From assembly GCA_965220875.1 (NCBI GenBank), contig OZ244849.1, positions 1,426,001 through 1,490,000 of the forward strand: a DNA stretch of 64,000 bases, in the 5' to 3' direction. Source of the DNA: WTFY01 sp965220875 (GTDB taxonomy: Bacteria > Pseudomonadota > Gammaproteobacteria > UBA4575). Shown here in pieces: positions 42,111 to 51,502 of this stretch (position 1 is its first letter; every line of letters starts with the position of its first letter). Below the pieces are notes generated by a model that was not told the origin of the DNA, searched no databases, and was given only the letters and a program-made list of their open reading frames with translations. The translations under genes and the position numbers were made by a program.

Positions 42111-43514
42111 ATGGCGAGACTCACCCGCAACCGCCTGCTGCCTCTTCTGGCCGGCATCCTTGTCGTGGCGGCCGTGGTTATCGGGATCCGGTCCTGCACC
42201 TCCGGTGAGGAGCCGGCCTTGCTGCTCGATGCCGTGCCCCGGGCCTCGGCCCCGGATGCGGACACGCCTGCCGACACCATCAAGACCCTGACGGCCAATG
42301 TAAGCGGCATGACCTCGCAGCTCAATGCGCTGCGCCAGGACAATGCCGCGCTCAGGCAGGAAAACCGCGAGCTCATCGAAGACCGGACGCAGATCGAGGA
42401 CTCCGTCGTCTCGAGATTGCAGGACATGCTGGATGCCAGGCAGGCTGATCCCGACGATCCTGAAACGATTTCCGCACTCGCCGCCCTGGGCGAACGTCTC
42501 GACGCCCTGGCCAGCCGGTTCGAAGCGGCAGACCCCGCCATGCCGCACACCGGGTATCCCGTGGGCCAAGGCCTTGAGACACCGCATCCCCGCGAGGGTG
42601 ACCGGGAGCCGCCGGTCTGGATCGAACCCCTGGAGCACGGGGCGGGGCCGGCTGATGTGGCCGCACCTCCCGGTCGCGCCTGGTCTGCCCTGGAGCGTGC
42701 CCGCCCGGCCCTGGAACCCGTGATGGAGCATGCCCGTGAGGCGGTCGAGACCGAGGTAGCGGTCTACACCGTGCCGCGCAATGCGACCCTGATCGGGTCG
42801 GTGGGCATGACCGCGCTGGTCGGGCGCGTGCCCATCCAGGGGCAGGTGCAGGACCCGATGCCGTTCAAGGTGATCACCGGCCCGGAGAACCTGGCGACCA
42901 ACGGGCTTCGCATTCCGGGAGTCGAGGGCATGATCTGGAGCGGCACGGCGATCGGCGACTGGACGCTGTCGTGCGTGAGCGGACAGCTGGAGTCGGTCAC
43001 CTTCGTGTTCGAGGACGGCACCATCCGCACCCTGTCCAGCGATGATCCCCGCTCGGTGGGTTTCGGGGGCGGCGGCAATACAAAACCCCTGGGCTGGATC
43101 TCGGATGCCTACGGGGTTCCGTGCGTCAGCGGCGAGCGCAAGACCAATGCGACGGCCTTCCTGGCGCAGCGTATCGGGGTGATGGCCATGGAAGCGGCCG
43201 GACAGGCCGTGGCCCAGGCCGAGACCACCACCCTGGTCAACGACTCCGGGGTGACCTCCAGCGTGGTCTCCGGGGAGACCGGCAAGTACGTGCTCGGCAA
43301 GGCGGCCAGCCGCGGCAGCGAGGAACTCGCCCAGTGGCTGCGCGAGCGCCAGGCGCAGAGCTTCGATGCCGTGTTCGTCCCGGCCGGGGTCGAGCTTGCG
43401 ATCCATGTCGACCATGCCCTCTCCATCGATTTTCAACCCGACGGCAGGAAACTTCATCATGAAACGAATCTTTTGTACAAAAACGCTGCTTCTGTTGGCA
43501 GTGGTCTTGACTAG
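42111..43514 (+). CDS. TIGR03752-family (PFL_4705) VirB10/TraB-like ICE protein
   Basis: 467 aa. Inner-membrane helix (LLPLLAGILVVAAVVIGI), a coiled-coil (about residues 55-105; LNALRQDNAALRQENREL), a Pro-rich linker and a beta-rich VirB10-like domain (YTVPRNATLIGSVGMTALVG onward, seen in parts). It spans the envelope to link energy and channel core. The lipoprotein gene starts inside its 3' end. Confidence 0.87.
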   Translation: MARLTRNRLLPLLAGILVVAAVVIGIRSCTSGEEPALLLDAVPRASAPDADTPADTIKTLTANVSGMTSQLNALRQDNAALRQENRELIEDRTQIEDSVVSRLQDMLDARQADPDDPETISALAALGERLDALASRFEAADPAMPHTGYPVGQGLETPHPREGDREPPVWIEPLEHGAGPADVAAPPGRAWSALERARPALEPVMEHAREAVETEVAVYTVPRNATLIGSVGMTALVGRVPIQGQVQDPMPFKVITGPENLATNGLRIPGVEGMIWSGTAIGDWTLSCVSGQLESVTFVFEDGTIRTLSSDDPRSVGFGGGGNTKPLGWISDAYGVPCVSGERKTNATAFLAQRIGVMAMEAAGQAVAQAETTTLVNDSGVTSSVVSGETGKYVLGKAASRGSEELAQWLRERQAQSFDAVFVPAGVELAIHVDHALSIDFQPDGRKLHHETNLLYKNAASVGSGLD

Positions 43515-43929
43515 CCTGGCCGGCTGCGCCACCACCAAGGAATCGGTGTTGCCGCAGGACGGCCCCACCATGAAAGCCATCTACGACCGGCACATGAGCG
43601 GCCTGCAGCGCGCCGGTCCCCGGGCCGATATGCGCGGCGCGCCGCTGGCGCAGGCCGGCATTGCCCATTACCACGGTTTCGTGCGCGAGGCGGCGAGCGA
43701 ACTCGAGACCCGGTTTCCGCGCCTGCCCAATCCCACCCTGGTGATGTACGTCTATCCCCACCTGTCCGGACCGCAGCGCAGCCCGGTGCCCGGCTACGTC
43801 ACGACGTTCCCGTTCTATGAACGCATCGAGTATGCCCTGCCCGGGGAGGTGCAGGGGGCCGCTGCAAGTCCACAGGCCCCGCCGCCGGTCGCTTCTCCTC
43901 CAGTCGAAATGCAGGAGCAGCTGTATTGA
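43459..43929 (+). CDS. TIGR03751-family conjugal transfer lipoprotein
   Basis: 156 aa from ATG 43459, nested 56 bases into the VirB10-like gene. Lipobox LAGC at residues about 20-23. PPFYERIEYAL-like FPFYERIEYALPGE and HYHGFVREAASELE are family marks. VirB7/TraV-type outer-membrane lipoprotein of the channel. Confidence 0.86.
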   Translation: MKRIFCTKTLLLLAVVLTSLAGCATTKESVLPQDGPTMKAIYDRHMSGLQRAGPRADMRGAPLAQAGIAHYHGFVREAASELETRFPRLPNPTLVMYVYPHLSGPQRSPVPGYVTTFPFYERIEYALPGEVQGAAASPQAPPPVASPPVEMQEQLY

Positions 43930-46625
43930 GCTTCAATCCTTTCAGGGTGACCAAAGACCCGCCCCTGGCTACCTCATCCGTGCGGCAGCGCTATGCTCGC
44001 CCGCCCTCGTTCACCGACCTGCTGCCCTGGATGGAGTACCTGCCTGGATCGCAGGCCTTCGTGCTGGAGGACGGCGTCAGTCTCGGCGCACTGTTCGAGA
44101 TCGAGCCGGCTGGCTGCGAGGCACGCACGCCGGCGTTCATGAGCGGGCTTCGCGATGCGATCCAGACGGCCCTTTGCGAGGCCCTCCCGGAGCACGACGA
44201 GGCCCCCTGGGTGCTGCAGGTCTACGTGCAGGACGAGCCGAGCCTGGCGCGGTTCAGCCGGCAGCTGGATCACTATCCCGCACCGCCCATCCGTGCCTCG
44301 GAGTACTCAAGACAGTACCAGGCGGGGATGGACGCGCACCTGCAGGCCATCTCGAGGCCGGGCGGGCTGTTTACGGATGCCGCGGTGACCGGCGCTCCCT
44401 GGCGCGGCCAGGTGCGGCGCGTGCGCGCGGTGCTGTACCGCCGTCTTGCGCAGCGCGCCCGGGCGCCTTCTAGCGAGGAGGTGGAGGAAGCGCTGGGAGA
44501 TGTCGCCACCAAGTGGATCGCCGCCCTGGAATCCTGCGGCATCCGGGCCGTGCGGGCGAACGGGCAGGCGTTTTACGAGTGGCTGGCGAACTGGTTCAAC
44601 CCGAACCCGGCCCTGGAGGGGGATTCCGGGCCGCTGCTGGAGCTCGCCCCGTACCCGGGGGATGATAACCTTCCGTTCGGGCATGACCTTGGCGAGCAGC
44701 TGGTGCTGTCGATGCCGCGCTCGGACGCCGGTACGGCCACCTGGTATTTCGATGAACTCCCGCATACCGTCGTGAGCGTCCAGCACCTGCGCCGGGCTCC
44801 GCAGATCGGCCACTTCACGGCCGAGCTGCCGGGCGGGGACCAGGTCTTCTCGCTGTTCGACCGCCTGCCGGAGCACACCGTCATGGCCCTGACCCTGGTG
44901 CTTCGGCCCCAGGACGCCACCCGCAATCATATCGCGCGCATCCGGCGGGCCTCGGTCGGGGATTCGGCGGAGGCCACGCTGACCCGCGAGGATGCCGAGC
45001 AGGTGGAACGGGAGATGGCCCGCAGCAACAAGCTGTACCCGGCCAGCCTGGCCTTCTACGTGCGTGCCGACGATGAAAAGGCCCTGCGGGCCCACCTGAA
45101 CCAGCTCCATGCGCTGCTGCTGCCCAACGGCCTGCAGCCCATCACCCGGGAAGGGGACCTGCTGGCCCTCGACAGCTACCTCCGCAACCTGCCGATGGCC
45201 CACGACGTGGCCCTGGACAAGGGCCGGCGGCGCTCGCGCCTGGTCTTCTCGCGCCACCTGGCCAACCTGATGCCGTTTTACGGCCGCTCGCGCGGCACGG
45301 GCCACCCGGGACTCGTGTTCTTCAACCGCGGCGCCGAGCCGCTGGTGTTCGACCCCCTGCACCGCGAGGACCGCAAGAAGAACGCGCACATGCTGATCCT
45401 CGGCCCGACCGGGGCCGGCAAGTCGGCCCTGCTGGTGTACCTGCTCGAGCAGATGATGGCCCGCCACCGCCCCCGCATCTTCATCATCGAGGCCGGGGGA
45501 TCCTTCTCGCTGCTGGGCCAGCATTTTGCCCACCATGGCCTGTCGGTCCATGCGGTCACGCTCAAGCCGGAGGTCGACATCAGCCTGCCGCCCTTTGCCG
45601 ATGCGCAGCACCTGGCCGGACACCGTCATGGACCCCCGCCACCAGGGACCGATGATGCGGCTCCGGCCGGGCCTTCAGGGGAGGCGGGCGCCGGGCGCGA
45701 CCTTCTCGGCGAGATGGAGATTGCCGCCCGGGTCATGATTACCGGAGGGGATGCGGCAGAGGATGCCCTCATGAGCCGTGCCGACCGCCTGCTGATCCGC
45801 AACGCGATCTTCCTGGCCGCGAAAACCGTACGCGAAGCCGGGCGGGACCAGGTCATCACGCAGGATGTCGTGGATGCGTTCGCGGTGATCGCGGGCGATA
45901 CAAAACTGCCCGAGCCCCGGCGCCTGCGCGCCCTGGAGATGGGCGACGGCATGGCGCTGTTCTGCTCAGGGCTCGCCGGGCACTTTTTCAACCGGCCCGG
46001 TACCCCCTGGCCCGAGGCCGATGTCACGATCCTGGAAATGGGCATCCTGGCGAGGGAGGGCTACGAGGACCAGCTGACCGTGGCGTATCTGTCCATCATG
46101 AGCCACATCAACGACCTGGTGGAACGCCACCAGAGCGATGAACGGCCCACGCTGGTCGTGACCGACGAGGGGCACATCATCACCACCAACCCCCTGCTGG
46201 CCCGCTACGTGGTGAAGATTACCAAGATGTGGAGAAAGCTCGGCGCCTGGTTCTGGATTGCGACCCAGAACCTGGAGGACTTCCCCGATGCGAGCCGCAG
46301 GATGCTCAACATGATGGAGTGGTGGCTGTGCCTGGTCATGCCGAAGGAAGAGGTCGAGCAGATCGCACGGTTCCGGGAGCTCAGCGAGGAGCAGCGCAGC
46401 CTTTTGCTGTCTGCGCGCAAGGAGCCGGGCAAGTACGTCGAGGGAGTAGTGCTGTCGGACAACCTGGAGGCGCTGTTTCGAAACGTGCCGCCGCCGCTGA
46501 CGCTGGCGCTCGCCATGACCGAGAAACACGAGAAGGCCGAGCGCGCACGGATCATGCGTGAACAGGGATGCACGGAGCTGGAAGCCGCGTACGCGGTGGC
46601 CGAACGGATCGCGAAGGGCCGTTGA
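43926..46625 (+). CDS. TIGR03744-family (PFL_4706) VirB4/TraC-like conjugative ATPase
   Basis: 899 aa, starting TTG 43926. N-terminal TraC domain followed by a RecA-like ATPase: Walker A GPTGAGKS at residues 493-500, Walker B LVVTDEGHI near 741, then WIATQNLEDFPDASRRML. It powers pilus assembly and substrate transport. A low-complexity Pro/Gly insert (about 555-590) interrupts the ATPase domain. Confidence 0.92.
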   Translation: MSFNPFRVTKDPPLATSSVRQRYARPPSFTDLLPWMEYLPGSQAFVLEDGVSLGALFEIEPAGCEARTPAFMSGLRDAIQTALCEALPEHDEAPWVLQVYVQDEPSLARFSRQLDHYPAPPIRASEYSRQYQAGMDAHLQAISRPGGLFTDAAVTGAPWRGQVRRVRAVLYRRLAQRARAPSSEEVEEALGDVATKWIAALESCGIRAVRANGQAFYEWLANWFNPNPALEGDSGPLLELAPYPGDDNLPFGHDLGEQLVLSMPRSDAGTATWYFDELPHTVVSVQHLRRAPQIGHFTAELPGGDQVFSLFDRLPEHTVMALTLVLRPQDATRNHIARIRRASVGDSAEATLTREDAEQVEREMARSNKLYPASLAFYVRADDEKALRAHLNQLHALLLPNGLQPITREGDLLALDSYLRNLPMAHDVALDKGRRRSRLVFSRHLANLMPFYGRSRGTGHPGLVFFNRGAEPLVFDPLHREDRKKNAHMLILGPTGAGKSALLVYLLEQMMARHRPRIFIIEAGGSFSLLGQHFAHHGLSVHAVTLKPEVDISLPPFADAQHLAGHRHGPPPPGTDDAAPAGPSGEAGAGRDLLGEMEIAARVMITGGDAAEDALMSRADRLLIRNAIFLAAKTVREAGRDQVITQDVVDAFAVIAGDTKLPEPRRLRALEMGDGMALFCSGLAGHFFNRPGTPWPEADVTILEMGILAREGYEDQLTVAYLSIMSHINDLVERHQSDERPTLVVTDEGHIITTNPLLARYVVKITKMWRKLGAWFWIATQNLEDFPDASRRMLNMMEWWLCLVMPKEEVEQIARFRELSEEQRSLLLSARKEPGKYVEGVVLSDNLEALFRNVPPPLTLALAMTEKHEKAERARIMREQGCTELEAAYAVAERIAKGR

Positions 46626-47101
46626 TGGTGTACAGCCCGGACAGCGCGAGGGGCAGGGCCGTACCGGGGTGCGTGCTCACCGCATTCCTGGTGTTGTTAC
46701 TGGCACTGGTTCTGGTTCCAGGCAAGCCTGTGCGGGCCGGGGAGGCCCCGCGCATCGAGGTCTTCGTGACCGAAGAATTCCTGCCGCTTGCCGCCACGCA
46801 GGGGGCCACGGTCTACGTGATCGACGGCATCAGCCAGCTGCAGGTCGGGCTCTCCCGGGAACTGCCCGGGGACCCCAGGGCAGCCAGGGCGCTGGTCCTT
46901 GAGCGCTTTGCACGCATGGAGGCAGGGTCTGGCAGGCAGCTGGAGAATGCGGCACAGGGACTGGCGCGTGCCATGCACTACGGCATCGACCGCTACCCTG
47001 CGATCGTCTTCGACGGGCAGGCCGTGGTGTATGGCATTCCCGACATCGCTGCGGCCAGCCGGTTCTACCGCGAGTGGCAAAAGGCGCAGGCCCGCCCATG
47101 A
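46625..47101 (+). CDS. TIGR03757-family (PFL_4709) ICE protein, TrbC-like periplasmic
   Basis: 158 aa from ATG 46625 (TGATG overlap). Signal peptide (LTAFLVLLLALVLVPGKPVRA) then IEVFVTEEFLP, TVYVIDGISQLQ and YPAIVFDGQAVVYGIPDI. Thioredoxin-like fold related to TrbC/TraW. Periplasmic, role in pilus biogenesis inferred. Confidence 0.85.
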   Translation: MVYSPDSARGRAVPGCVLTAFLVLLLALVLVPGKPVRAGEAPRIEVFVTEEFLPLAATQGATVYVIDGISQLQVGLSRELPGDPRAARALVLERFARMEAGSGRQLENAAQGLARAMHYGIDRYPAIVFDGQAVVYGIPDIAAASRFYREWQKAQARP

Positions 47102-48117
47102 AAACGCTGCACTGCCTCCTGCTGATCGTGCTGTTGTGGCTGCCTCCCGTGGCCCATGCGGGGTCGATCACCACCTCGCAGATCGTTGCGCGAACCAGTG
47201 ATGCGGCCCTGGCCTGCATGCGCTGGATGCCGGTCGGGGTGTGTTTCTGGCTGCGCTGCTCGCTCTCTGGCTGCAGGGTCAAGAGTTCGCTCAAGGTGGG
47301 TCATTACCAGCCGGATGCGGTCATCAGCAGCTACAACGAGCTGGGCGGCAATCCCTGGGTGGAGATTCGCAGTGCGCTAGGCCTTGTGCAGCGCAGCGCG
47401 GCCAGCGGGCTGCTTGGCAGCCTGCTGAACGTGCCAGCCGGCAGTGCCGGCAACCGCACCGAGGGCGGGCGGGGGAGCCGGGATCACCGCAACCTGGTGT
47501 TCCGGGAGGTGGACGTGATCGGCCATCCCCTGCAGTCCCTGTCCGGACTCGTCGCCACCGCCGGTTACCTGTGCCGTGCACAGACCCGGTCCTACTTTCC
47601 CTATTTCCAGTCAGTGCTCGATGCGCTCGCCTGGCGCACGGGGGCCGTGGAGATGCTTTACCCCGCAAGCCTGGCGCCCGGGCTTCGCGAGATCGGGTCC
47701 TGGCCGGCGCAGAGCTGGGGCAGCGTCTATCCACGCACCGGCTGGGTCATCCAGGCCGAGGAGCCCAAGGCGGCGGCCATTGTCGCACAGCGTGCCGCAG
47801 ATATCGTTACCCGCACGCACCAGCCCCACGTCTACGTGCCGATGACCGGCAGGTCCGGCTCCGGACAGAAGGTCTGGCGGCCCGGCCCCCTGCTTGAAGA
47901 CGACCCCGACACCGGGGAATGGCAGATGCTCCTCCCGAAGCCGGAGTCGGATTGCGGCCGGTTCGGGACGAATGACCTGGCCAGTGTTTCCGGCTGGGGC
48001 GGCGGGCGCATCGATCCCGGGGGAGATTATGTGTGGACCCTGTGGCGGCCCTACAGCTGCTGTCGCGATCGCGGCTCCTTCCTGTTCGAGATCAGCTGGA
48101 CACGGTACCCGCCATGA
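47098..48117 (+). CDS. TIGR03756-family (PFL_4710) TraU-like ICE protein
   Basis: 339 aa from ATG 47098 (ATGA overlap). Signal peptide (LLLIVLLWLPPVAHA) and ten or more cysteines, such as CMRWMPVGVCFWLRCSLSGC, plus ASGLLGSLL and PHVYVPMTGRSG segments. Matches TraU, a disulfide-rich periplasmic protein needed for mating-pair stabilisation. Confidence 0.86.
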   Translation: MKTLHCLLLIVLLWLPPVAHAGSITTSQIVARTSDAALACMRWMPVGVCFWLRCSLSGCRVKSSLKVGHYQPDAVISSYNELGGNPWVEIRSALGLVQRSAASGLLGSLLNVPAGSAGNRTEGGRGSRDHRNLVFREVDVIGHPLQSLSGLVATAGYLCRAQTRSYFPYFQSVLDALAWRTGAVEMLYPASLAPGLREIGSWPAQSWGSVYPRTGWVIQAEEPKAAAIVAQRAADIVTRTHQPHVYVPMTGRSGSGQKVWRPGPLLEDDPDTGEWQMLLPKPESDCGRFGTNDLASVSGWGGGRIDPGGDYVWTLWRPYSCCRDRGSFLFEISWTRYPP

Positions 48118-49454
48118 ACACCTCGTACTTCCCCCGGATTCTTCTGTCGTGTGCGCTCATCATGATCAGCCAAGGAGCGGGCGCCGTAAAGGGGCCGACC
48201 GAGGACAGCCTGTGGTACTACGAGATCGGGGGCGCGCAGCCGGTCTCGACCCCGCTCAACCCCTCGGTGGTCTCGGTCACGCTCGGCGGGTCCGCGCAGT
48301 TGGGGCTGGGCTACAGTTGCGGCAAGTTCGATCCGGTGGCGGCGGTCACGAATACGCTCAACGAGATCGGTGCCGGTGCAGACCGCATGATGGATGCGAT
48401 GACGGTGGCGGCCACCAGTGCCATCGCCGCGCTGCCTGCGCTGATCCTGCAGCGCGCCAACCCGGGGCTCTACGACCTGTTCCAGAACGCCCTGATCAAG
48501 GCCGAGGAAACGCTGAGGCTGGCCACCAAGTCCTGTGAGCAGATGGAGGCGGAGATCGCCCAGGGCAAGAATCCCTATGCCGACCTGGTGGTACTGTCCA
48601 AGGGCAACGACTGGAAGGTGCAGATGGGCATCCCCGGCAACGATGCCGTCAGCGCCAAGATCTCGGTGGAGACCGCCAGCGGCGACAACGGGGTCCCCTG
48701 GATTGGCGGCCAGGCCGGCGGCAGCGGCCAGCCGGTGCTGGAGTTCACCGGGGATATCGTCGAGGCCGGCTACAACATCCAGATGAACCGGGCCGTGACG
48801 GACACGAGTCCCATACCGGCGTCCTCCTCCGCACGGCTGTCCGAGCTCTGGGCAACGCCCGCGCTGGCCCGGGACTGGGCGGTGGACGTGGTGGGCGAGA
48901 ACATCGTGACCACCTGCGACACCTGCCGCAAGGACAGCATCCCGGGCACGGGCCTGTTGCCGAGGCTGTTCGAGGAGTCCGCAACCGTCACTACAGACAT
49001 CCAGGCCCTGGTGCAGGGCACGGCCCCGCCCACCCTGGCCAATCTCGAGAAGGTCCGGGCGCCCAGTATCGCCATGACCCGGCAGGTGATCGAGGCCATC
49101 CGCGAGATGCCGGCCTCCGAGCAGGGCCTGATCATGAACCGCCTGGTGTCCGAGATCAGCACGGCGCGCACGGTGGAGAAGGCCCTCCATGTCCGCAGGC
49201 TCCTGCTGTCCGGCCGGCAGGTGCCCGAGGTCTACGCCACGCAGGTCGCCCGCGAGCATGCGGACCAGGCCATCGCGGAACTCGACCGCGAGATTGAGAA
49301 CCTGCTGTTCGAGACCCGCGTGCGAAAGGAGATCGTATCCGGCACCGTCACCACCCTGCTCGAGCGTGCCGCAGCGAGACGGCAGGGCTCGCTCACCGCC
49401 CCCGAGGTGCCGACGCTGGATCCCCATCCGTTGGGGGGCGGGCGTGTCCGGTAG
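48114..49454 (+). CDS. TIGR03755-family (PFL_4711) TraH-like ICE protein
   Basis: 446 aa from ATG 48114 (ATGA overlap). Signal peptide (ILLSCALIMISQGAGA), YEIGGAQPVSTPLNPS, LGLGYSCGKFDPVAAV, and a coiled helical C-terminal region (ARTVEKALHVRRLLLSGR). Periplasmic mating-pair component of the TraH kind. Confidence 0.86.
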   Translation: MNTSYFPRILLSCALIMISQGAGAVKGPTEDSLWYYEIGGAQPVSTPLNPSVVSVTLGGSAQLGLGYSCGKFDPVAAVTNTLNEIGAGADRMMDAMTVAATSAIAALPALILQRANPGLYDLFQNALIKAEETLRLATKSCEQMEAEIAQGKNPYADLVVLSKGNDWKVQMGIPGNDAVSAKISVETASGDNGVPWIGGQAGGSGQPVLEFTGDIVEAGYNIQMNRAVTDTSPIPASSSARLSELWATPALARDWAVDVVGENIVTTCDTCRKDSIPGTGLLPRLFEESATVTTDIQALVQGTAPPTLANLEKVRAPSIAMTRQVIEAIREMPASEQGLIMNRLVSEISTARTVEKALHVRRLLLSGRQVPEVYATQVAREHADQAIAELDREIENLLFETRVRKEIVSGTVTTLLERAAARRQGSLTAPEVPTLDPHPLGGGRVR

Positions 49455-49818
49455 CCCCCGGCTCCGGCGAAAGGGTCTGGTGTTTTTCACCGCCATCGCC
49501 GTACTGCTGACGGCAGGGTCTGGTTTTTTGCTCATGCACCGCCTGCAGCTCGAATCCGTGCAGTCCATCCGACAGGGCATGCAGGCCTGGAAGCCCGTCC
49601 TGGGGGCCGTGCGCGGGGCCGTGATCCTCTTGGTGGCGCTGGGCTGGAATCGCCTGCTCGCAGTGCTCGCCGGCACAGGCATGCTCCATCCTGCCAGGGC
49701 AGGGCAACTCGCTGCGCTGCGCTGGCGCATCGTGGCCTGGATGGTGATGCTGGAACTGGTGCTGGGGCAGGGCGTGCTGGTGCGCATCATGCAACTTGCA
49801 ACCGGGGCGGCATCATGA
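49444..49818 (+). CDS. Unnamed ICE membrane protein between PFL_4711 and TraG
   Basis: 124 aa from GTG 49444, 11 bases inside the previous gene. Three hydrophobic segments (LVFFTAIAVLLTAGSGFLLM, VRGAVILLVALGWNRLLAVL, IVAWMVMLELVLGQGVLV). A small membrane gene occurs at this place in related ICEs; no named family recognised. Overlaps traG by ATGA. Confidence 0.7.
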   Translation: MSGSPRLRRKGLVFFTAIAVLLTAGSGFLLMHRLQLESVQSIRQGMQAWKPVLGAVRGAVILLVALGWNRLLAVLAGTGMLHPARAGQLAALRWRIVAWMVMLELVLGQGVLVRIMQLATGAAS

Positions 49819-51380
49819 GTGTCGACAGTTATCTTGAGCTTTTCACCACCCTGTTCGGCTGGACCTTCTACGGCATCCTGTGGGACGTGCTGGCCAGCAC
49901 CGGCATCGTCTACCTGCCGTTCCTGGGAATCCTGGTCGATCACTGGCGTGAGCCGGCACAGGGTGCGCAGATGGAGCTTGCCAGCGGCCTGTCGCTGCGG
50001 CGCATGGAGATCGAGCTGTTCATCGCACTGCTGGTGGTGGTCCTTGCCGGACAGCCTGCCGCTCTGACGCCGCTGAATGCCTCAACCCTGTCCTACACGC
50101 CGCCGCCCACCCTCCAGAATCCAACCCCGGCCACGGCCACCGTGGCCTCGTCACAGAGCACCTACGGCACGACCGGCTTTACCGGCACGGTGGCGACCGT
50201 CAACGTGCCGGTCTGGTGGTACGGGGTGATCGCGCTGAGTTCCGGCCTCAATCACGCCATCGTCGAGGGCCTGCCAAGCGTCTCGGACATGCGCACCTAC
50301 GAGCAGCAGGCGCGCCTCGCCACCATTGCCGACCCGCGCCTGCGCCAGGAAGTCAGCGACTTTTTCAGCCAGTGCTACATCCCGGCACGCTCCAGGTACC
50401 GGGCCCGAAGGCCGGACACGCCCGCCATCCAGAACATCCTCGCCACCTACGGCACCGATGATCCGGACTGGATGGGATCCCATGTGTATCGCTACACCCC
50501 GGGGTATTACGATACGCTGCGCCCGGTGCACGCGGTCACGGGCTGGGCGTACAACACCGCCCGGGACACCGAGTACGACCCAAGCGCACCGCCTGCCTGG
50601 GGCAAGCCGACCTGCAAGCAGTGGTGGGAGGACTCGGGAATTGGGCTTCGGGGAAAACTGGTCAATGAGGCGGACGCCACGTCTGCCGGGTTCTCCGGCC
50701 TGGTGGTGGCCATTGCCCCGACACTGGCCAGCGAGCAGCAAAACGATGCCGTGGCCAGGACCGTGCTCACCAACGCACCACCGTCCTGGTCGAGCAACGA
50801 GCTTCTTGTAAACAACGCGTCCGGCCCGGGACTGGTCAGCTCCGCAGGCTCCACCATCAAGAGCGGGCTTGCGGCAGGCGGCATCATTACGGCCTCGGCC
50901 CTGTTCTCGGTCATGATGACCGCCGTGCTCCAGGCCCTGCCCATGATGCAGGCGATCATCCTGCTGGGTATCTATGCGCTACTGCCGCTGCTGGTGGTGT
51001 TGTCCCGGTATTCCATCTCCATGCTGGTCGTCGGGGCCGTGGCGGTCTTTACCGTCAAGTTCTGGAGCGTTCTGTGGTACCTGGCGATGTGGGTGGACCA
51101 GAACCTGATCCTCTCCATGTACCCGGACGTCAACTTCTTCCTGCAGGTGTTCGCCAATCCCGGCGAGCATGATTTCAAGCGCATGCTGCTGAACATGATT
51201 ACCACCAGCCTCTACCTGGGGCTGCCGCTGCTGTGGAGCATCATGATGGCCTGGGCGGGGATCCGGGCAGGGCAGTCACTGGAGCATGCGATGCAGCCGC
51301 TCAGCACCCCGGTTCATGATGCGGGCAGGCAGGGCGGGGCCTTCGGGAAGGCGACAATAGCCCGGGGCGTGAAGAGGTGA
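49815..51380 (+). CDS. traG: TraG N-terminal-domain conjugal transfer protein
   Basis: 521 aa, polytopic membrane protein. TLFGWTFYGILWDVLASTGI and YLPFLGILVDHWREPAQG at the N-terminus match the TraG-N family (PFL_4713-like); four or more further helices near the C-terminus (residues about 355-490). It functions in pilus assembly and mating-pair stabilisation. Last large gene of the transfer operon before the base composition changes. Confidence 0.88.
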   Translation: MSVDSYLELFTTLFGWTFYGILWDVLASTGIVYLPFLGILVDHWREPAQGAQMELASGLSLRRMEIELFIALLVVVLAGQPAALTPLNASTLSYTPPPTLQNPTPATATVASSQSTYGTTGFTGTVATVNVPVWWYGVIALSSGLNHAIVEGLPSVSDMRTYEQQARLATIADPRLRQEVSDFFSQCYIPARSRYRARRPDTPAIQNILATYGTDDPDWMGSHVYRYTPGYYDTLRPVHAVTGWAYNTARDTEYDPSAPPAWGKPTCKQWWEDSGIGLRGKLVNEADATSAGFSGLVVAIAPTLASEQQNDAVARTVLTNAPPSWSSNELLVNNASGPGLVSSAGSTIKSGLAAGGIITASALFSVMMTAVLQALPMMQAIILLGIYALLPLLVVLSRYSISMLVVGAVAVFTVKFWSVLWYLAMWVDQNLILSMYPDVNFFLQVFANPGEHDFKRMLLNMITTSLYLGLPLLWSIMMAWAGIRAGQSLEHAMQPLSTPVHDAGRQGGAFGKATIARGVKR

Positions 51381-51502
51381 AGGATTTTCCTGATGGTGTT
51401 TTGGCTCCGGAACTTCCCATACCTGTAAAGTTATTCGAAATTATCAAGAGTGGTGTGGAAGCAATACTAAATTTTGTTCGTAAAGGAAGTGGACCTGAAT
51501 AG
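51377..51502 (+). CDS. Small gene coupled to TraG, possibly truncated
   Basis: 41 aa starting at a GTG that overlaps the traG stop (GTGA). Sequence begins MKDFPDGVLAPELPIPVKLF. It lies exactly where GC falls, so it may be the 5' stub of the next ICE gene cut by a rearrangement. No family recognised. Confidence 0.35.
   Translation: MKDFPDGVLAPELPIPVKLFEIIKSGVEAILNFVRKGSGPE

Larger units (their letters stand above)
21736..51502. mobile_element. PFGI-1/SPI-7-like integrative and conjugative element (right end undetermined)
   Basis: Begins next to tRNA-Lys with a tyrosine integrase facing the tRNA. It contains ICE-family replication/maintenance genes (ParB, STY4526/4528, PFL_4669, DUF3577) and a nearly complete G-class type IV secretion operon. 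The end coordinate marks the last GC-rich, translation-coupled gene; beyond it the DNA is AT-rich and of other origin. ParA, helicase, SSB, TopB and relaxase are not in this span. No attR repeat is visible, so the true right boundary may be outside the window. Confidence 0.8.

Noticed and set aside
41340..43580. Long open frame on the minus strand opposite VirB9/VirB10-like genes
   Set aside because: It is antisense to well-identified transfer genes and arises from high GC content; no domains or ribosome site.
44307..45629. 440-codon minus-strand open frame opposite the VirB4-like ATPase
   Set aside because: Shadow frame; the plus strand encodes a complete ATPase with Walker motifs.
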